From Bacillota bacterium (GTDB lineage: Bacteria; Bacillota; Clostridia; Tissierellales; Peptoniphilaceae), in NCBI GenBank assembly GCA_023442495.1, contig JAEZZB010000091.1:1-6197 (forward strand): 6,197 nucleotides of DNA. The letters are read 5' to 3'. Position numbers and translations under genes: made by a program. Shown one piece after another: positions 5,966 to 6,197 of the stretch (position 1 is its first letter; each line of letters opens with the position of its first letter). The notes under the pieces are model-generated. The model saw only the letters and a program-made list of their open reading frames with translations, did not search any database and was not told the origin of the DNA.

Positions 5966-6197
5966 ATGGATAATATAAAAACAAATGATGTGAAAGAAAA
6001 AAATTATTCAAAAATCACTAAAAAATTATTCTCCTATATTTTGATTGAATCAAAATGGTTCTTATTAGCTATTTTACTTGTAGTAAGTTCAAATTTATTG
6101 GTGCTTTGGGGACCAAGGTATTCAGCAGCAGCAATTGATTCATTAACAAAAACTAATATAAATTTTGATGAAACTTATAAAAATGTCTATATGATGT
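5966..6197 (+). CDS. ABC exporter half-transporter, second subunit (partial, runs off right edge)
   Basis: The first 77 residues are visible: a charged cytoplasmic lead (MDNIKTNDVKEKNYSKITKKL), a first membrane helix at about residues 23-48, then the LWGPRYSAAAIDSL segment, which matches the LGP-x(n)-AID pattern following helix 1 in the second subunit of heterodimeric MdlAB/LmrCD/BmrCD-type exporters. Its start overlaps the end of the first subunit gene by 8 nt in a different frame. The ATPase domain lies beyond the window; because the first subunit has a degenerate catalytic site, this one is expected to carry the intact Walker B Glu and H-loop His. The transported compound (drug, lipid or peptide) cannot be told. 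Confidence 0.88.
   Translation, partial: MDNIKTNDVKEKNYSKITKKLFSYILIESKWFLLAILLVVSSNLLVLWGPRYSAAAIDSLTKTNINFDETYKNVYMM

Larger units (their letters stand above)
4235..5973 (+). pseudogene. ABC exporter half-transporter (permease fused to ATPase), interrupted by a frameshift
   Basis: With one missing base restored this is a 579-residue MdlA/MdlB-like ABC exporter subunit of normal length. The first frame (4235-4903) gives four membrane helices (about 12-37, 48-69, 133-151, 153-172) and the EAA-like coupling region up to KVSKALTK, then 14 out-of-frame residues and a stop. The other frame gives DDEKDKFYNANDAVRK from 4861, helices 5 and 6 (about 240-256, 267-287) and the whole ATPase: Walker A GATGSGKST (367-375), Q-loop Gln415, signature LSGGQ (470-474), Walker B VLILDD (Asp494) and the D-loop SALD. 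Asp495 replaces the catalytic Glu and Gln526 replaces the H-loop His, so this is the degenerate partner of a heterodimer. The ATG at 4235 has GGAG at 4224-4227. It is followed by an overlapping partner gene. As read it cannot make the full protein; a sequencing error is the main alternative. Confidence 0.88.

Noticed and set aside
4930..5973. Separate gene starting at the ATG of 4930
   Set aside because: There is no Shine-Dalgarno site before 4930, the same frame codes for recognisable transporter sequence back to 4861, and the product would begin in the middle of the permease domain.

Overview
The window comes from a strongly AT-rich, low-GC bacterium that uses the standard bacterial code: TGA is a real stop in the overlap of the two transporter genes, and Trp is TGG. 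Shine-Dalgarno sites of the AGGAGG type, short intergenic spacing and the gene content (a short Firmicutes-type NagB, split chromate-transporter halves, a heterodimeric ABC exporter) suggest an anaerobic member of the Bacillota, perhaps a Peptoniphilaceae/Tissierellia-like organism. The genus cannot be fixed from the sequence alone.

Layout. Positions 1-804 hold two minus-strand genes for the two halves of a CHR-family (chromate-type) transporter, joined by an ATGA overlap and read from a good sigma-A-like promoter at 776-804. The second half runs off the left edge. Positions 835-883 form a perfect 20-bp palindrome that looks more like joined insertion-sequence ends than a clean terminator. 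Positions 915-1640 encode glucosamine-6-phosphate deaminase (nagB, minus) with its own extended -10 promoter. Positions 1791-2582 encode an unnamed protein (minus) with a C-terminal PD-(D/E)XK-like nuclease signature. Positions 2583-3122 contain no gene. They hold an unusual array of five related 40-bp modules, two facing one way and three the other, followed by AT-rich hairpins and the terminator of the next gene. Positions 3123-4001 encode a membrane-anchored YpfJ-type zinc metallopeptidase (minus).

From 4235 rightward the plus strand carries an ABC exporter operon. Its first half-transporter is broken by a single-base frameshift near 4855-4860, and its ATPase has a degenerate catalytic site. 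The second half-transporter starts inside the end of the first (8-nt overlap) and runs off the right edge. The two were presumably built to act as a heterodimer, with the missing partner expected to supply the competent ATP site.

Most of the window is ordinary housekeeping and transport. The parts deserving a second look are the convergent repeat array in front of the orphan nuclease-like gene, the palindrome at 835-883, and the frameshift in the exporter. No complete new system can be demonstrated here. The nuclease plus repeat array is the only candidate, and linking the two is an inference from position.
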